Positions 1-8,458 of a stretch of DNA of 64,000 bases are shown in pieces. The stretch is taken from assembly GCA_027315185.1 (NCBI GenBank), contig DAHUYO010000011.1, positions 1 through 64,000 of the forward strand. Direction: 5' to 3'. Made by a program: the position numbers and the translations under genes. The notes beneath the pieces were generated by a model. It saw only the letters and a list, made by a program, of their open reading frames with translations, made no database searches and was not told where the DNA came from. The first letter of the stretch is position 1, and each line of letters begins with the position of its first letter. Source of the stretch: Acidobacteriota bacterium (GTDB taxonomy: Bacteria > Acidobacteriota > Terriglobia > Terriglobales > SCQP01).

Positions 1-69
1 CATGGACGGGGCGAGGTCCTTGCCGAACGGGGTGCGGGTGAACCCGTAGTGGTTTTTCAGGTCGATCAT
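1..69 (-). CDS. ExeA/TniB-like AAA ATPase of a transposable element, N-terminal fragment
   Basis: Only the first 23 codons are inside the window; the gene runs off the left edge. The N-terminus reads MIDLKNHYGFTRTPFGKDL. It matches the conserved start of the AAA ATPases that accompany DDE transposases in IS elements (HYGFTR-PFG-DLAP). These ATPases help target-site selection or strand transfer. The start is well supported: a GGAGG ribosome site lies just upstream, and the ATG follows the TGA of a preceding reading frame by one base, as expected for a transposase-ATPase operon. The call rests on a short stretch. Confidence 0.6.
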   Translation of the reverse strand, partial: MIDLKNHYGFTRTPFGKDLAPSM

Positions 70-70
70 G

Positions 71-290
71 TCAGTCCTCCAGTGCGGTGATGCCGGCGGC
101 GGCCAGCAGCGCGGCGGCGTCCGCTGTTTCGCGGGCGCGGGCGGCGGCCTGCCGGGCGGCGGCGCCGGACGGCGGGACGAGGTTGGCCACTCCGGCGTCT
201 ATCCCATGTCCGGACCGCATCCCGCCGGACCGGCGGAGTTGCGCTCGGCGGCGGCATGGGGCCAGGGCTCGCGCGGCGCGCGGGGCTATG
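71..290 (-). mobile_element. possible 3' end of the transposase gene preceding the ATPase
   Basis: On the minus strand an open frame ends with TGA at 71-73, one base before the ATG of the transposition ATPase, in the usual position of a transposase stop codon. Its last residues (…LLAAAGITALED) look like a genuine C-terminus. Further upstream the frame lies antisense to the DUF5335 gene and no DDE motif is visible, so the transposase must be truncated or decayed. No terminal inverted repeat was recognised. The upstream limit given is a guess. Confidence 0.3.
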
Positions 291-715
291 AGGATTCCGG
301 CCGATCGTCCTTGGTCTTCAGCCAAGGCGAGCTGCTCGGCGGGTTGGATACCGGCGCCCCGGGTTCGCCGCCCGCGCCCGCCCTGGCGGTTCCGGAGGCA
401 GGCTGGACCAAGCTGCTGGATGAGTTCAGCCGCCAGCATAAAGGATGTTGGGTGACGGTCGAGGTAATCACCGGCTTGGGAGCCGAATTGCAAGCCCGCG
501 GCGTGCCGCTGCTCGGCGTCGGTGCGGAGATTCGTGACGGCCGGGCCAAGGCCTACGTCCAGTTGGGCGATGAGCATCGCGATGTCCTCACCCACATCGT
601 CAACGCACCCATTGCTGTGCGCTTGCGCCCGCCCGGCGAGCTGGAAATAGACGATGCCAATAACGTGCGCACGCTGATTCGGTGCATCGGCCACCGCCCC
701 AGCTTGGTGCGATGA
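206..715 (+). CDS. DUF5335 family protein
   Basis: A 169-residue protein from the ATG at 206. Residues from about 70 onward match the DUF5335 family. The pattern is W-x-x-L-L-D-E-F-S-R-Q-H-x-G, then V-T-V-E-V-I, then I-V-N-A-P in a DxxTHxVxAP-like context, and finally EIDDAN near the end. The biochemical role of the family is unknown; members often sit beside Hsp20 and universal stress genes, as here. The first 60 or so residues are low-complexity and overlap the IS remnant on the other strand, so a later start (TTG 311 or TTG 344) is plausible. The stop lies 86 bases before the Hsp20 start. Confidence 0.65.
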   Translation: MSGPHPAGPAELRSAAAWGQGSRGARGYEDSGRSSLVFSQGELLGGLDTGAPGSPPAPALAVPEAGWTKLLDEFSRQHKGCWVTVEVITGLGAELQARGVPLLGVGAEIRDGRAKAYVQLGDEHRDVLTHIVNAPIAVRLRPPGELEIDDANNVRTLIRCIGHRPSLVR

Positions 716-728
716 TCCGGACTGGCGA

Positions 729-744
729 TGGCCCGCGGCGTGCA
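729..744 (+). promoter_or_regulatory. candidate sigma-54 promoter of hsp20
   Basis: TGGCCCG, four bases, then GTGCA: the -24 GG (730-731) and -12 GC (742-743) are separated by exactly 10 bases, as sigma-54 requires. Ten positions agree with TGGCACG-N4-TTGCA, with two mismatches. Predicted transcription start is near 755, leaving a 47-base leader before the ATG at 802. Confidence 0.45.
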
Positions 745-801
745 TGCCAGAGTGGGTCCGGCGCCGCGGCGGGACCGCGGCAAACCGGAATGGAGGACGC
801 T

Positions 802-1287
802 ATGTTGGGACTAATGCGCCGGGATCCAGATGATCTCGCCTTTCAAGACTTGTTCACATTCCGCAAATCCTTCGATGACGTGATGGAACGCCTGTGGGGC
901 GCTCTGCCCGCCGCCCGGGTGACGGCGGACCTGCCGCCGGCGGAGTCGTATATTGAGGACGGCAAATTCCACCTCAAGCTCCAGACGCCGGGCCTGGATC
1001 CGAAGAACGTCACCATCGAGGTGCACGGCGATCAGTTGCACATCGCGGGTGAGCAGCGCCACGAGTCGGAGTCCAAGACGCGCCGCTACCTGACGCGCGA
1101 ATTTTCCTACGGCGCCTTTGAGCGCTGGCTGCCGCTGCCGGAAGGCGTGAAGCCCGAGCAGATCGAAGCCAGCTACAAGAAGGGCCTGCTGGAGATCATC
1201 GCGCCGGTCTCGGAGAAGAGCGTGCCTCGGAAGATCGAGGTCAAGACTCTTCCCGAGGAGGCGCCCAAGAAGCCGCAAGCGGCGTAA
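802..1287 (+). CDS. Hsp20/alpha-crystallin small heat-shock protein
   Basis: A 161-residue ATP-independent holdase chaperone that binds unfolding proteins in the cytoplasm. The alpha-crystallin domain spans about residues 48-148: it opens with PPAESYIEDGKFHLKLQTPGLDP and includes the EVHGDQLHIAGE strand pair. The family's C-terminal beta-strand motif A-x-x-x-N-G-x-L is seen as ASYKKGLLEI. The start is the ATG at 802 because GGAGGA lies 5 bases upstream and the N-terminus (MLGLMRRDP) is of normal length. A candidate sigma-54 promoter lies at 729-744 and a perfect 19-bp terminator hairpin follows the gene. The single-gene unit fits stress control. Confidence 0.95.
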   Translation: MLGLMRRDPDDLAFQDLFTFRKSFDDVMERLWGALPAARVTADLPPAESYIEDGKFHLKLQTPGLDPKNVTIEVHGDQLHIAGEQRHESESKTRRYLTREFSYGAFERWLPLPEGVKPEQIEASYKKGLLEIIAPVSEKSVPRKIEVKTLPEEAPKKPQAA

Positions 1288-1367
1288 GTACGCCGCCCAT
1301 GGCAGCGGCGCAGTGCTGGCGCGGCCGGTGGCGACATCGGCTGAGGAAGGGGCGCTGGCGCGGCGCT

Positions 1368-1427
1368 AATAGGGGCCGGCGGGCGGTGGGTGCAAGCCCG
1401 TTTCCGCCGCCCGCCGGCCCCTATTTT
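1368..1427 (+). terminator. Rho-independent terminator after hsp20
   Basis: Bases 1368-1386 and 1407-1425 form a perfect 19-bp inverted repeat (AATAGGGGCC… paired with …GGCCCCTATT) around a 20-base loop, followed by a T run through 1427. The AAT/ATT ends extend the stem so that it could work in both directions. Confidence 0.8.
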
Positions 1428-1535
1428 CCGCCGTCCGCCCGCGGCGCGGCGGGAAGCGTTGCGGCGCGCCGCAATTGTCTTCCCGGCACAGGTTTACGAG
1501 CCGGCGGCCGGGCCCGAACCCATGGAGGCAATCCA

Positions 1536-1742
1536 ATGGACCGAACCCAAAGCACCAGCGCCCCGCCCGTGGACGCCACGCGAGCGGATCCCCTGCGCTG
1601 CTGGGATTGCGGCCGGCAGCTGCCGCGCTGGCGCGAAGGGCCGGCATTCTGCCGCTGCTGGCGCTGTGAGTGGTTCCATGTTCGCTTTGGCGGCCAAGCC
1701 GACAGCATCCACGCCCATGGCATGGGCGTGCGCTGGGGCTAG
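1536..1742 (+). CDS. small zinc-ribbon-like protein
   Basis: A 68-residue protein with two cysteine pairs, CWDC near residue 22 and CRCWRC near residue 38, arranged as a small zinc ribbon. It is tryptophan- and arginine-rich between the pairs. A GGAGGC ribosome site lies about 8 bases before the ATG. It has no further domain, and its function is not known to me. Its position between Hsp20 and the membrane peptide, inside the stress island, is the only functional hint. A chance open frame cannot be excluded, but the spaced CxxC pairs and the ribosome site argue for a real gene. Confidence 0.55.
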   Translation: MDRTQSTSAPPVDATRADPLRCWDCGRQLPRWREGPAFCRCWRCEWFHVRFGGQADSIHAHGMGVRWG

Positions 1743-1916
1743 CGCCGCCCCCTTCCCAACCAGGCGTGCAGGCGCCTCAGCTCCGGAACCCTGCGCCGGC
1801 AGCCCAAAGGTTCGCCCGCTCCCGGTTTGCGCACCGCCGCCCTGCCCGCCGCTGCGGCCCGTCCACACCTGAGCGGCCGAGCCCTCCCTACGCTACAATC
1901 AAGAAGTTGTCCCCGC

Positions 1917-1993
1917 GCGCCCTTAGCTCAGCTGGATAGAGCGTCTGGCTACGAACCAGAAGGCCGGGGGTTCGAATCCCTCAGGGCGCGCCA
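1917..1993 (+). tRNA. tRNA-Arg (anticodon ACG), CCA encoded
   Basis: A 77-base cloverleaf. The acceptor stem GCGCCCT pairs with AGGGCGC, discriminator G is followed by an encoded CCA, and the D arm AGCTCAGCTGGATAGAGC and T loop TTCGAAT are canonical. The anticodon stem TCTGG/CCAGA encloses the loop CTACGAA, giving anticodon ACG, which is read as ICG after deamination and decodes CGU/CGC/CGA. A TACAAT box at 1894-1899 is a reasonable -10 element. Confidence 0.97.
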
Positions 1994-2575
1994 CGCTTTT
2001 CCCCGGCCGATCGGGCGCTCGGCCCGCGCTCTCCTCGCTGATCCCAGAAGACGGGTTGCCTGCCGTCCAGCCACGACCGCACGCGGCCCGCCGAGGCGCG
2101 GTGAAGGCCGCAAAGCCCGAAACTTGGGCGCACCCAGCGATGACTCTGGTCGGGCGCGCCCGAACAGGCGCGGGTCCGCCGGCGGCCCAAATCAACGCGA
2201 CCACAGACGCCGCGCCGTCTTTACCGGCAGGAAGAACCCGTGCGGCCGCCGGAGCAAAAGCGCGAAGCCGAACGCTGTTTAGCGCCGCGCCGCCCGATCG
2301 GCGATGGCGTTGGCGACAGTCACCTAAGCGGAGCCAGGGTGCAATCGGCGGCGGCTCGCAGACGCTCTGTGTGCCGGCCACCGCGCGCCGCCGCCTAGCT
2401 ACAGCCCCGCTATCGGCGCGTCGTCCAGAGCCCGGCGCCGGAGCCGGATTTCGCCACGCTTTACTGCCGGGCTTATGATGGCGGTGAAGCTGCGCCGCCC
2501 GAGCCGGTCCGAGGGCGGGCAAGAACCCGCCCAGCGCGCTGGCTCCTCCGGCGACGCAAGCCGCGAGGAGGAACT
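1994..2575. other. intergenic stretch with no recognised gene
   Basis: About 580 bases of GC-rich sequence with no convincing reading frame on either strand. The open frame antisense to the tRNA is the known tRNA artefact. The only feature noted is a weak TGGC-N8-TGC pair at 2479-2493 with sigma-54 spacing upstream of the membrane peptide gene. Confidence 0.5.
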
Positions 2576-2860
2576 ATGAAGCTGTCCATTCGCGGATTGG
2601 CGATCGCCGCGGGCCTGTTGTGGGGTGGCTGCATTTTCTGTGCCGGCCTGGCCCATCTTGCGGCACCGGGCTACGGCGGCACGCTGCTGGCCGTCGCCGG
2701 CTCCATCTATCCCGGCTTCCATGGCGGCCGCGACTTTGGCGACGTGGTCGTCGGCACGCTCTACGCCTTGGCCGATGGCGGGGTGGGCGGGCTGCTGCTG
2801 GCTTGGCTGTACAACGTCTGTGCCGACTCCGCGCCTCGATCTGCCGCCGCGGCGAAATAA
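2576..2860 (+). CDS. small two-helix membrane protein ('bacteriophage holin'-type hypothetical)
   Basis: A 94-residue protein with an N-terminal hydrophobic helix (residues 5-30) and a second helix near 60-85 that ends in LLAWLYNV. The pattern G-Y-G … SIYPG-H/F-G … VVVGTLYALADG…GG…AWLYN is conserved in short proteins often labelled bacteriophage holin in Acidobacteria and other phyla, without phage context. GAGGAG lies 6 bases before the ATG. It is probably an inner-membrane protein of unknown role. A weak sigma-54-like box lies about 85 bases upstream. Confidence 0.75.
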   Translation: MKLSIRGLAIAAGLLWGGCIFCAGLAHLAAPGYGGTLLAVAGSIYPGFHGGRDFGDVVVGTLYALADGGVGGLLLAWLYNVCADSAPRSAAAAK

Positions 2861-3487
2861 TCTTCCATTGCGACAACTTGGAAATGCCCGGAGCGCCACC
2901 TGGAGCTCCGCCGCCGCGGTACGCGGCTTCGGACTGGAAGGCGGCCTCCGCGGTTGGCCGCCGCACACGTCCAGCGACCAAAGGGAGCGTTCCAAGAGGC
3001 GCCAAGCGGGAGCGCGAAGAAGTTTTGCGGCTGAACCCATCGAGCACGCCGGTTAACCGGCGATGGGGACTATGGCCAATTACCGGGGCGAAGCGCCCAG
3101 CCGCGGCGTGGCTGCGAATTGTGCCGCTCAGTTCCGATGCCGCTCACGCATTCCACTCAAGCGGCGCATTGCGCCTCCATGGCCCAGTTGCGGCCAAGGA
3201 ACGTCGTTCTGGAAGTGCGCATGCAACCAGATGGTGTGGTCGAAATCCCCAGGAGTCGAGACAATTCCCTCAACGCGGGACAGGGTTGGGGGTTCGCCGC
3301 CGTCCTGCCCTCGCGGCATTGCTTACTTGGGAACGTGCCCTCGAGCACGGTGACGGCGCTGGCGCGGCGATGCGGTGGCGCCGCGAATGCATCCGGGACC
3401 GGCGCCGCCACGGACGCCATCCCGCCCCTATCTCGCAGCCACTGTGGGCCAGAACCAACCAGCCCGGAACTGAAGGAGAACAATTCC
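2861..3487. other. long leader region of the phosphoketolase operon
   Basis: About 630 bases without a supported gene. It contains a perfect 16-base palindrome at 3047-3062 (CGCCGGTT|AACCGGCG), a weak TGG-N9-TGC pair at 3210-3224, and a better candidate sigma-54 promoter at 3376-3391. Open frames that extend the phosphoketolase upstream have no family similarity. Confidence 0.5.
3376..3391 (+). promoter_or_regulatory. candidate sigma-54 promoter of the phosphoketolase operon
   Basis: TGGCGC, six bases, then TGCA. GG (3377-3378) and GC (3389-3390) are 10 bases apart, the sigma-54 spacing. The -12 element reads ATGCA rather than TTGCA. The predicted start near 3402 leaves a leader of about 86 bases to the ATG at 3488. 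Confidence 0.4.
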
Positions 3488-5932
3488 ATGGCGAATTCCA
3501 CTGCAACCTCGCCGGAGCCGCCGCAGCCAGCCAGCATCGCCGCCTATGGACCGGCCCGCTCCACCGTCCCGGGAGCGCCGCTCACGCCCGACGAACTCCG
3601 CACCATGGATGCCTACTGGCGAGCCAGCCTCTATCTCTGCCTGGGCATGCTTTACCTGCGCGACAATCCCTTGCTGCGCGATCCGCTCACGCTCGACCAC
3701 ATTAAGCCGCGCCTGTTGGGCCACTGGGGTTCGGATGCCGGGCAATGCTTCACCTACATCCACTTCAATCGGCTAATTCGCAAATACGACTTGAACGCCA
3801 TCTACGTCGCCGGCCCGGGCCACGGCGCCCCGGCGGTTCTGTCCCAGGCCTACTTGGAAGGCACCTACTCCGAGGTCTATCCCGACAAAAGCGAAGACTT
3901 GGAAGGGCTGGGCCGCTTTCTGAAGCAGTTTTCCTTTCCCGGCGGCATCGGCAGCCACGCCACCCCGGAAACGCCCGGCAGCCTGCATGAAGGCGGCGAG
4001 TTGGGCTACAGCCTTTCGCACGCTTTCGGGACCGTTTTCGACCACCCGGATTTAATCACCTTGGTCATGATCGGCGATGGCGAATCCGAAACCGGTCCGC
4101 TGGCCACCAGCTGGCATGGCAACAAGTTCCTGAATCCGATTACCGACGGCGCCGTCCTGCCCGTACTGCACCTTAACGGCTACAAAATCAACAATCCCAC
4201 GGTCCTCGCCCGCATCAGCCATGAGGAGCTGGAGGCGTTATTCCGCGGCTATGGCTACACCCCGTACTTTGTCGAGGGTAGCGACCCCGACAGCATGCAC
4301 CAGGCCATGGCCGCCACCATGGAGCACTGCGTCCTGGAGATTCACCGCTTCCAGCAGGAGGCCCGCCGCGCCAATCAGCCCTTTCGCCCCCGCTGGCCGA
4401 TGATCATCCTGCGCAGCCCAAAGGGCTGGACCGCGCCGCGCCAGGTGGACGGCCATTACCTGGAAGGCTTCTGGCGCGCGCACCAAGTGCCGCTTACCGA
4501 TGTCGCCGCCCGTCCCGACCACCTCAAGCTGCTGGAATCGTGGCTGCGCGGCTATAAGCCGGAGGAATGCTTCGATGACGCCGGCCGCCTCATCCCCGAG
4601 CTGAAGGCCCTGGCGCCCCAGGGCAACCGCCGTATGAGCGCCAATCCCATCGCCAACGGCGGCCTTTTGCGTGAGCCGCTGCGGATGCCGGACTTCCGCC
4701 AATTCGCCGTTGCCGTCCCGCGCCCGGGGGCCACCGTCGCCGGCAACGTGCCCACCTTGGGTACGTTCCTGCGCGAGGTGATGCGGCGGAACCTGCGCGA
4801 CTTCCGGGTCTTCGGCCCCGACGAGACCCAATCCAATAAGCTCGACGCCATTTATCAGGCGGGCAAAAAGGTCTGGCTAGGCGAATACTTCCCCGAGGAC
4901 GCCGACGGCGGCGAATTGGCCTGCGAGGGCCGCGTCATGGAGATGCTCAGCGAGCATACCGTCGAGGGCTGGCTCGAAGGCTACATCCTCAGCGGCCGCC
5001 ATGGGCTGATCAACAGCTATGAGCCCTTCATCCACATCATTGATTCCATGGTCAACCAGCACGCCAAATGGCTGGAAAAATGCAACGAACTACCCTGGCG
5101 CGCCAAGATCGCATCGCTGAACATTTTGATCACCGCCCTCGTCTGGCGCCAGGATCACAACGGCTTCACGCACCAGGACCCGGGATTCTTGGATGTGGTC
5201 GCCAACAAGAGCCCGAGCGTGGTCCGCATTTATCTTCCCCCGGACGCCAACTGCCTGCTCTCCGTCGCCGACCACTGCCTGCGCAGCGTCAACTACATCA
5301 ATGTCGTTGTCGCCGACAAACAGGAGCATTTGCAGTACCTGGACATGGACGCGGCCATCGCCCACTGCACCAAGGGCGCCGGCATCTGGGATTGGGCCAG
5401 CAACGACCAGGGCGCCGAGCCGGACGTGGTGATGGCCAGTTGCGGCGACGTTCCCACGATGGAATCCCTGGCCGCCGCCGCCCTGCTCCGCCAGATGCTG
5501 CCCGACATCAAGGTTCGCTTTGTCAATGTCGTGGATCTGTTCCGGCTGGTGCCCGCCACCGAACATCCGCATGGCATGACGGATCGCGAATTCGAGGCGT
5601 TGTTCACCCCCGACAAGCCCGTGGTTTTCAACTTCCATTCCTACCCCTGGCTGATCCATCGCCTCACCTACCGCCGGCCCAACCAGCACCATATCCACGT
5701 GCGTGGCTACAAGGAGAAAGGCAACATCAACACTCCGCTGGAACTCGCCATCAAAAACCAAACCGACCGCTTCAGCCTGGCCATGGACGCGATTGACCGC
5801 ATTCCCCGTTTCCAGGAAACCGGTTCAAGCGCGCGCGAGGCCCTGCACAACCAGCAGCTCGCCTGCCTCAGCCACGCCTACGAGTTCGGCGTGGACGCCG
5901 CGGCAATCACGCAATGGCGTTGGCCATTCTGA
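3488..5932 (+). CDS. xfp: xylulose-5-phosphate / fructose-6-phosphate phosphoketolase
   Basis: An 814-residue thiamine-diphosphate enzyme that cleaves xylulose-5-P (and often fructose-6-P) with phosphate to acetyl-phosphate plus glyceraldehyde-3-P (or erythrose-4-P). The length is normal for the family (about 790-830). It starts with the typical [15 protein letters not shown] region, carries GPGHGAPA near residue 116, the ThDP/Mg motif GDGESETGP at about 196, and WHGNKFLNP just after. The ATG at 3488 is chosen because AAGGAGAA precedes it and similarity starts shortly after; the frame stays open upstream without similarity. The proton ATPase gene follows by 18 bases, so the two are probably cotranscribed and link acetyl-P production to ion homeostasis. 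Confidence 0.96.
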   Translation: MANSTATSPEPPQPASIAAYGPARSTVPGAPLTPDELRTMDAYWRASLYLCLGMLYLRDNPLLRDPLTLDHIKPRLLGHWGSDAGQCFTYIHFNRLIRKYDLNAIYVAGPGHGAPAVLSQAYLEGTYSEVYPDKSEDLEGLGRFLKQFSFPGGIGSHATPETPGSLHEGGELGYSLSHAFGTVFDHPDLITLVMIGDGESETGPLATSWHGNKFLNPITDGAVLPVLHLNGYKINNPTVLARISHEELEALFRGYGYTPYFVEGSDPDSMHQAMAATMEHCVLEIHRFQQEARRANQPFRPRWPMIILRSPKGWTAPRQVDGHYLEGFWRAHQVPLTDVAARPDHLKLLESWLRGYKPEECFDDAGRLIPELKALAPQGNRRMSANPIANGGLLREPLRMPDFRQFAVAVPRPGATVAGNVPTLGTFLREVMRRNLRDFRVFGPDETQSNKLDAIYQAGKKVWLGEYFPEDADGGELACEGRVMEMLSEHTVEGWLEGYILSGRHGLINSYEPFIHIIDSMVNQHAKWLEKCNELPWRAKIASLNILITALVWRQDHNGFTHQDPGFLDVVANKSPSVVRIYLPPDANCLLSVADHCLRSVNYINVVVADKQEHLQYLDMDAAIAHCTKGAGIWDWASNDQGAEPDVVMASCGDVPTMESLAAAALLRQMLPDIKVRFVNVVDLFRLVPATEHPHGMTDREFEALFTPDKPVVFNFHSYPWLIHRLTYRRPNQHHIHVRGYKEKGNINTPLELAIKNQTDRFSLAMDAIDRIPRFQETGSSAREALHNQQLACLSHAYEFGVDAAAITQWRWPF

Positions 5933-5950
5933 CCGCGACGGAGAAAGCCC

Positions 5951-8458
5951 ATGAGTCAAAACAACAGCGGCCCTAGCGTCGCGGCCAAACCCTCGGTGGA
6001 GGATCTTTTCGGCCGTTTCCAGAGCAGCCCGCAGGGCCTGAGTTCCGCCGAATCGGAGCGGCGCTTGGCGCAACACGGCCCCAATGTTCTCAGGGAAGAG
6101 AAGGTCAACCCCCTGCTGAAGTTCCTCGGCTATTTTTGGGGGCCCATCCCTTGGATGATCGAGATCGCCGCCACCCTATCCGCCGTGGTGCGGCACTGGG
6201 TGGATTTGATCATCATTCTCGTCCTGCTCGCCTTTAATGCCGTCGTCGGCTTCTGGCAGGAGTTTCAGGCGGCCAACGCCGTCAACGCATTGAAGAAGCA
6301 GCTGGCCTTAAAGGCTCGTGTCCTGCGCGATCACGCCTGGCGGGACGTCGACGCCGCCAATTTAGTTCCCGGCGACGTGGTCCGTCTGCGCCTAGGCGAC
6401 ATTCTGCCCGCCGACCTCACCTTCACTGCCGGCGACTACCTCAGCGTGGACCAGTCGGCGCTCACCGGCGAATCCTTGCCGGTGGACAAGGCGGTCGGTG
6501 ATGAGGGCTACTCCGGTTCCGTGGCCAAGCAGGGGGAGATGACGGCGCTGGTGACGGCCACCGGCGCGCAAACCTATTTCGGAAAAGCCGCGCATCTGGT
6601 CTCCACCGCCAAGTCCGTCTCCCACTTCCAGAAGGCCGTTCTGGCCATCGGCGACTACCTCATCTATATCAGCCTGGGCTTGGCCGCCATCTTGGTTCTC
6701 ACCCTCCTATATCGCGGCGCCTCGGCCTTCACCGTATTCCAGTTCGCCCTCATCCTCATTGTCGCCTCCATCCCCGTCGCCCTGCCCGCCGTGCTCTCCG
6801 TCACCATGGCCATCGGCGCCGTCACCCTGGCGCGCATGAAGGCCATCGTCACCCGGCTGGAATCCATCGAGGAGATGGCCGGCATGGACGTGCTCTGTTC
6901 CGACAAGACCGGCACGCTGACGCAGAACAAGCTGACGCTGGGCCAGCCCGCGCTCTTCGCCGCCCAAGACGCCGGGGAACTGATTCTCGCCGGCGCCCTG
7001 GCCTCGAAGGAAGAAAACCGCGATGCCATTGACGACGCCATCATGCACGGCCTGGCCGATCCCAAGGCCCTGGCCCCCTATCACCAAACCCAATTCCTCC
7101 CCTTCGACCCCGTGCATAAGCGCACCGAGGCGGAAATCCAAGGCCCGGACGGCGCGCGCTTCAAGGTCGCCAAGGGCGCGCCGCAGGTGATCCTGCAAAT
7201 GTGCCAGCCGGACCAGGATCTCGCCGCGCGGGCGGCGGCGCAGGTGGATGCGTTCGCCCAGCAAGGGGACCGCACCCTCGGCGTGGCCCGCGCCGAGGTC
7301 GGTGCCGGCTGGCGCTTCCTCGGCATTTTGCCCCTGTCCGATCCGCCGCGCGTGGATTCGGCCGAGACCATCGCCCACGCCGCCGAGCATGGCATCCAGG
7401 TCAAGATGGTCACCGGCGACAACGTCGCCATTGCCCGCCAAATCGCCTCGCAGCTTCATCTCGGCGCCGACATCCATTCCGCCGAGGAATTCTTCGCTGC
7501 CGGCGATGGCCCGCAAGCTCTCGCGCCCGAACAGTTGGCTCAGGTCGAGGCCGCCGATGGTTTTGCCCAGGTCTTTCCCGAGCACAAGTTCGCCATCGTC
7601 AAGGCGCTGCAAGCCCGCGGCCATATCGTCGGCATGACCGGCGATGGCGTGAACGACGCTCCCGCCCTGAAGCAAGCCAATGCCGGCATCGCCGTCAGCG
7701 GCGCCACCGACGCCGCCCGCGCCGCCGCCGCTTTGGTGCTGACCGCTCCCGGCCTCTCCGTCATCGTCCAGGCGGTGGAATCGGCCCGGCGGATTTTCGA
7801 GCGGATGAACAGCTACGCCATCTACCGCATTACCGAGACCATCCGCATCATGCTGTTCGTGGTCGTGGCCATGATCGTGTTCCGCTTTTATCCCATCACC
7901 ACGGTCATGATCATTCTCCTCGCCTTGCTGAATGATCTGCCCATCATGACCATCGCCTACGACAATACCTGGCTCGATCCCAAGCCGGTCAGCTGGAACA
8001 TGCGCCGCGTCTTGAGCGTGGCCACGGGCCTGGGTTTAATGGGCGTGGTCGAAACCTTCCTGATCCTAGTCATTGCCCTCCATTGGCTGCGGCTCAGCCA
8101 GGCGCAGATCCAGTCCTTCATTTATCTCAAGCTGGCCGTCGCCGGCCATTTGACGCTGCTCGTCGCCCGCACCCGCCGTCCTTTTTGGACCCGTCCCTTC
8201 CCGGCGCGCATACTGCTCTTCGCCATCGTCGCCACCCAAACCATCGCCGCGATGATCGTCGGCTTCGGTTGGCTGGTCACCCCGATTCCCTGGGCCGATG
8301 TCGGCTTTGTCTGGGCCTATTGCCTGGCCTGGATCTTCCTTGAGGACCGGCTGAAGCTGCAGATCTACCGGCACCTCGAACTGCGCGGGAAGGAGCACCG
8401 CAATTTCCTGCGCCGGGTCAAGTCCCCATTGCACTCCCATGCCCCCATCCCCAGATAG
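5951..8458 (+). CDS. plasma-membrane-type proton-efflux P-type ATPase (type IIIA)
   Basis: An 835-residue ATP-driven cation pump of the inner membrane, probably exporting protons. It has an N-terminal cation-ATPase domain (GLSSAESERRLAQHGPNVL), helices near 60-100, and the actuator TGES motif in DQSALTGESLPV. The phosphorylation motif DKTGTLTQNK has its Asp at residue 318, TGDGVND lies near 563, and C-terminal helices follow. It lacks a CPx metal site, and the spacing fits the H+-ATPase branch rather than Ca or heavy-metal pumps. It follows xfp by 18 bases and overlaps the HAD gene by 20, so it is the middle gene of an operon. A role in acid or energy stress is inferred. Confidence 0.92.
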   Translation: MSQNNSGPSVAAKPSVEDLFGRFQSSPQGLSSAESERRLAQHGPNVLREEKVNPLLKFLGYFWGPIPWMIEIAATLSAVVRHWVDLIIILVLLAFNAVVGFWQEFQAANAVNALKKQLALKARVLRDHAWRDVDAANLVPGDVVRLRLGDILPADLTFTAGDYLSVDQSALTGESLPVDKAVGDEGYSGSVAKQGEMTALVTATGAQTYFGKAAHLVSTAKSVSHFQKAVLAIGDYLIYISLGLAAILVLTLLYRGASAFTVFQFALILIVASIPVALPAVLSVTMAIGAVTLARMKAIVTRLESIEEMAGMDVLCSDKTGTLTQNKLTLGQPALFAAQDAGELILAGALASKEENRDAIDDAIMHGLADPKALAPYHQTQFLPFDPVHKRTEAEIQGPDGARFKVAKGAPQVILQMCQPDQDLAARAAAQVDAFAQQGDRTLGVARAEVGAGWRFLGILPLSDPPRVDSAETIAHAAEHGIQVKMVTGDNVAIARQIASQLHLGADIHSAEEFFAAGDGPQALAPEQLAQVEAADGFAQVFPEHKFAIVKALQARGHIVGMTGDGVNDAPALKQANAGIAVSGATDAARAAAALVLTAPGLSVIVQAVESARRIFERMNSYAIYRITETIRIMLFVVVAMIVFRFYPITTVMIILLALLNDLPIMTIAYDNTWLDPKPVSWNMRRVLSVATGLGLMGVVETFLILVIALHWLRLSQAQIQSFIYLKLAVAGHLTLLVARTRRPFWTRPFPARILLFAIVATQTIAAMIVGFGWLVTPIPWADVGFVWAYCLAWIFLEDRLKLQIYRHLELRGKEHRNFLRRVKSPLHSHAPIPR

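Noticed and set aside
1923-2522. 199-residue minus-strand frame antisense to the tRNA-Arg
   Set aside because: Its end reads PEGFEPPAFWFVARRSIQLS, the well-known false protein made from the complement of a tRNA gene. It has no other similarity.
3360-3374. TGGCGCGGCGATGC near the xfp promoter
   Set aside because: GG-GC spacing is 9, one base short; the site at 3376 has the right spacing.
3119-3487. 123-codon N-terminal extension of phosphoketolase
   Set aside because: No family similarity, and a good ribosome site precedes ATG 3488, which gives the normal length.
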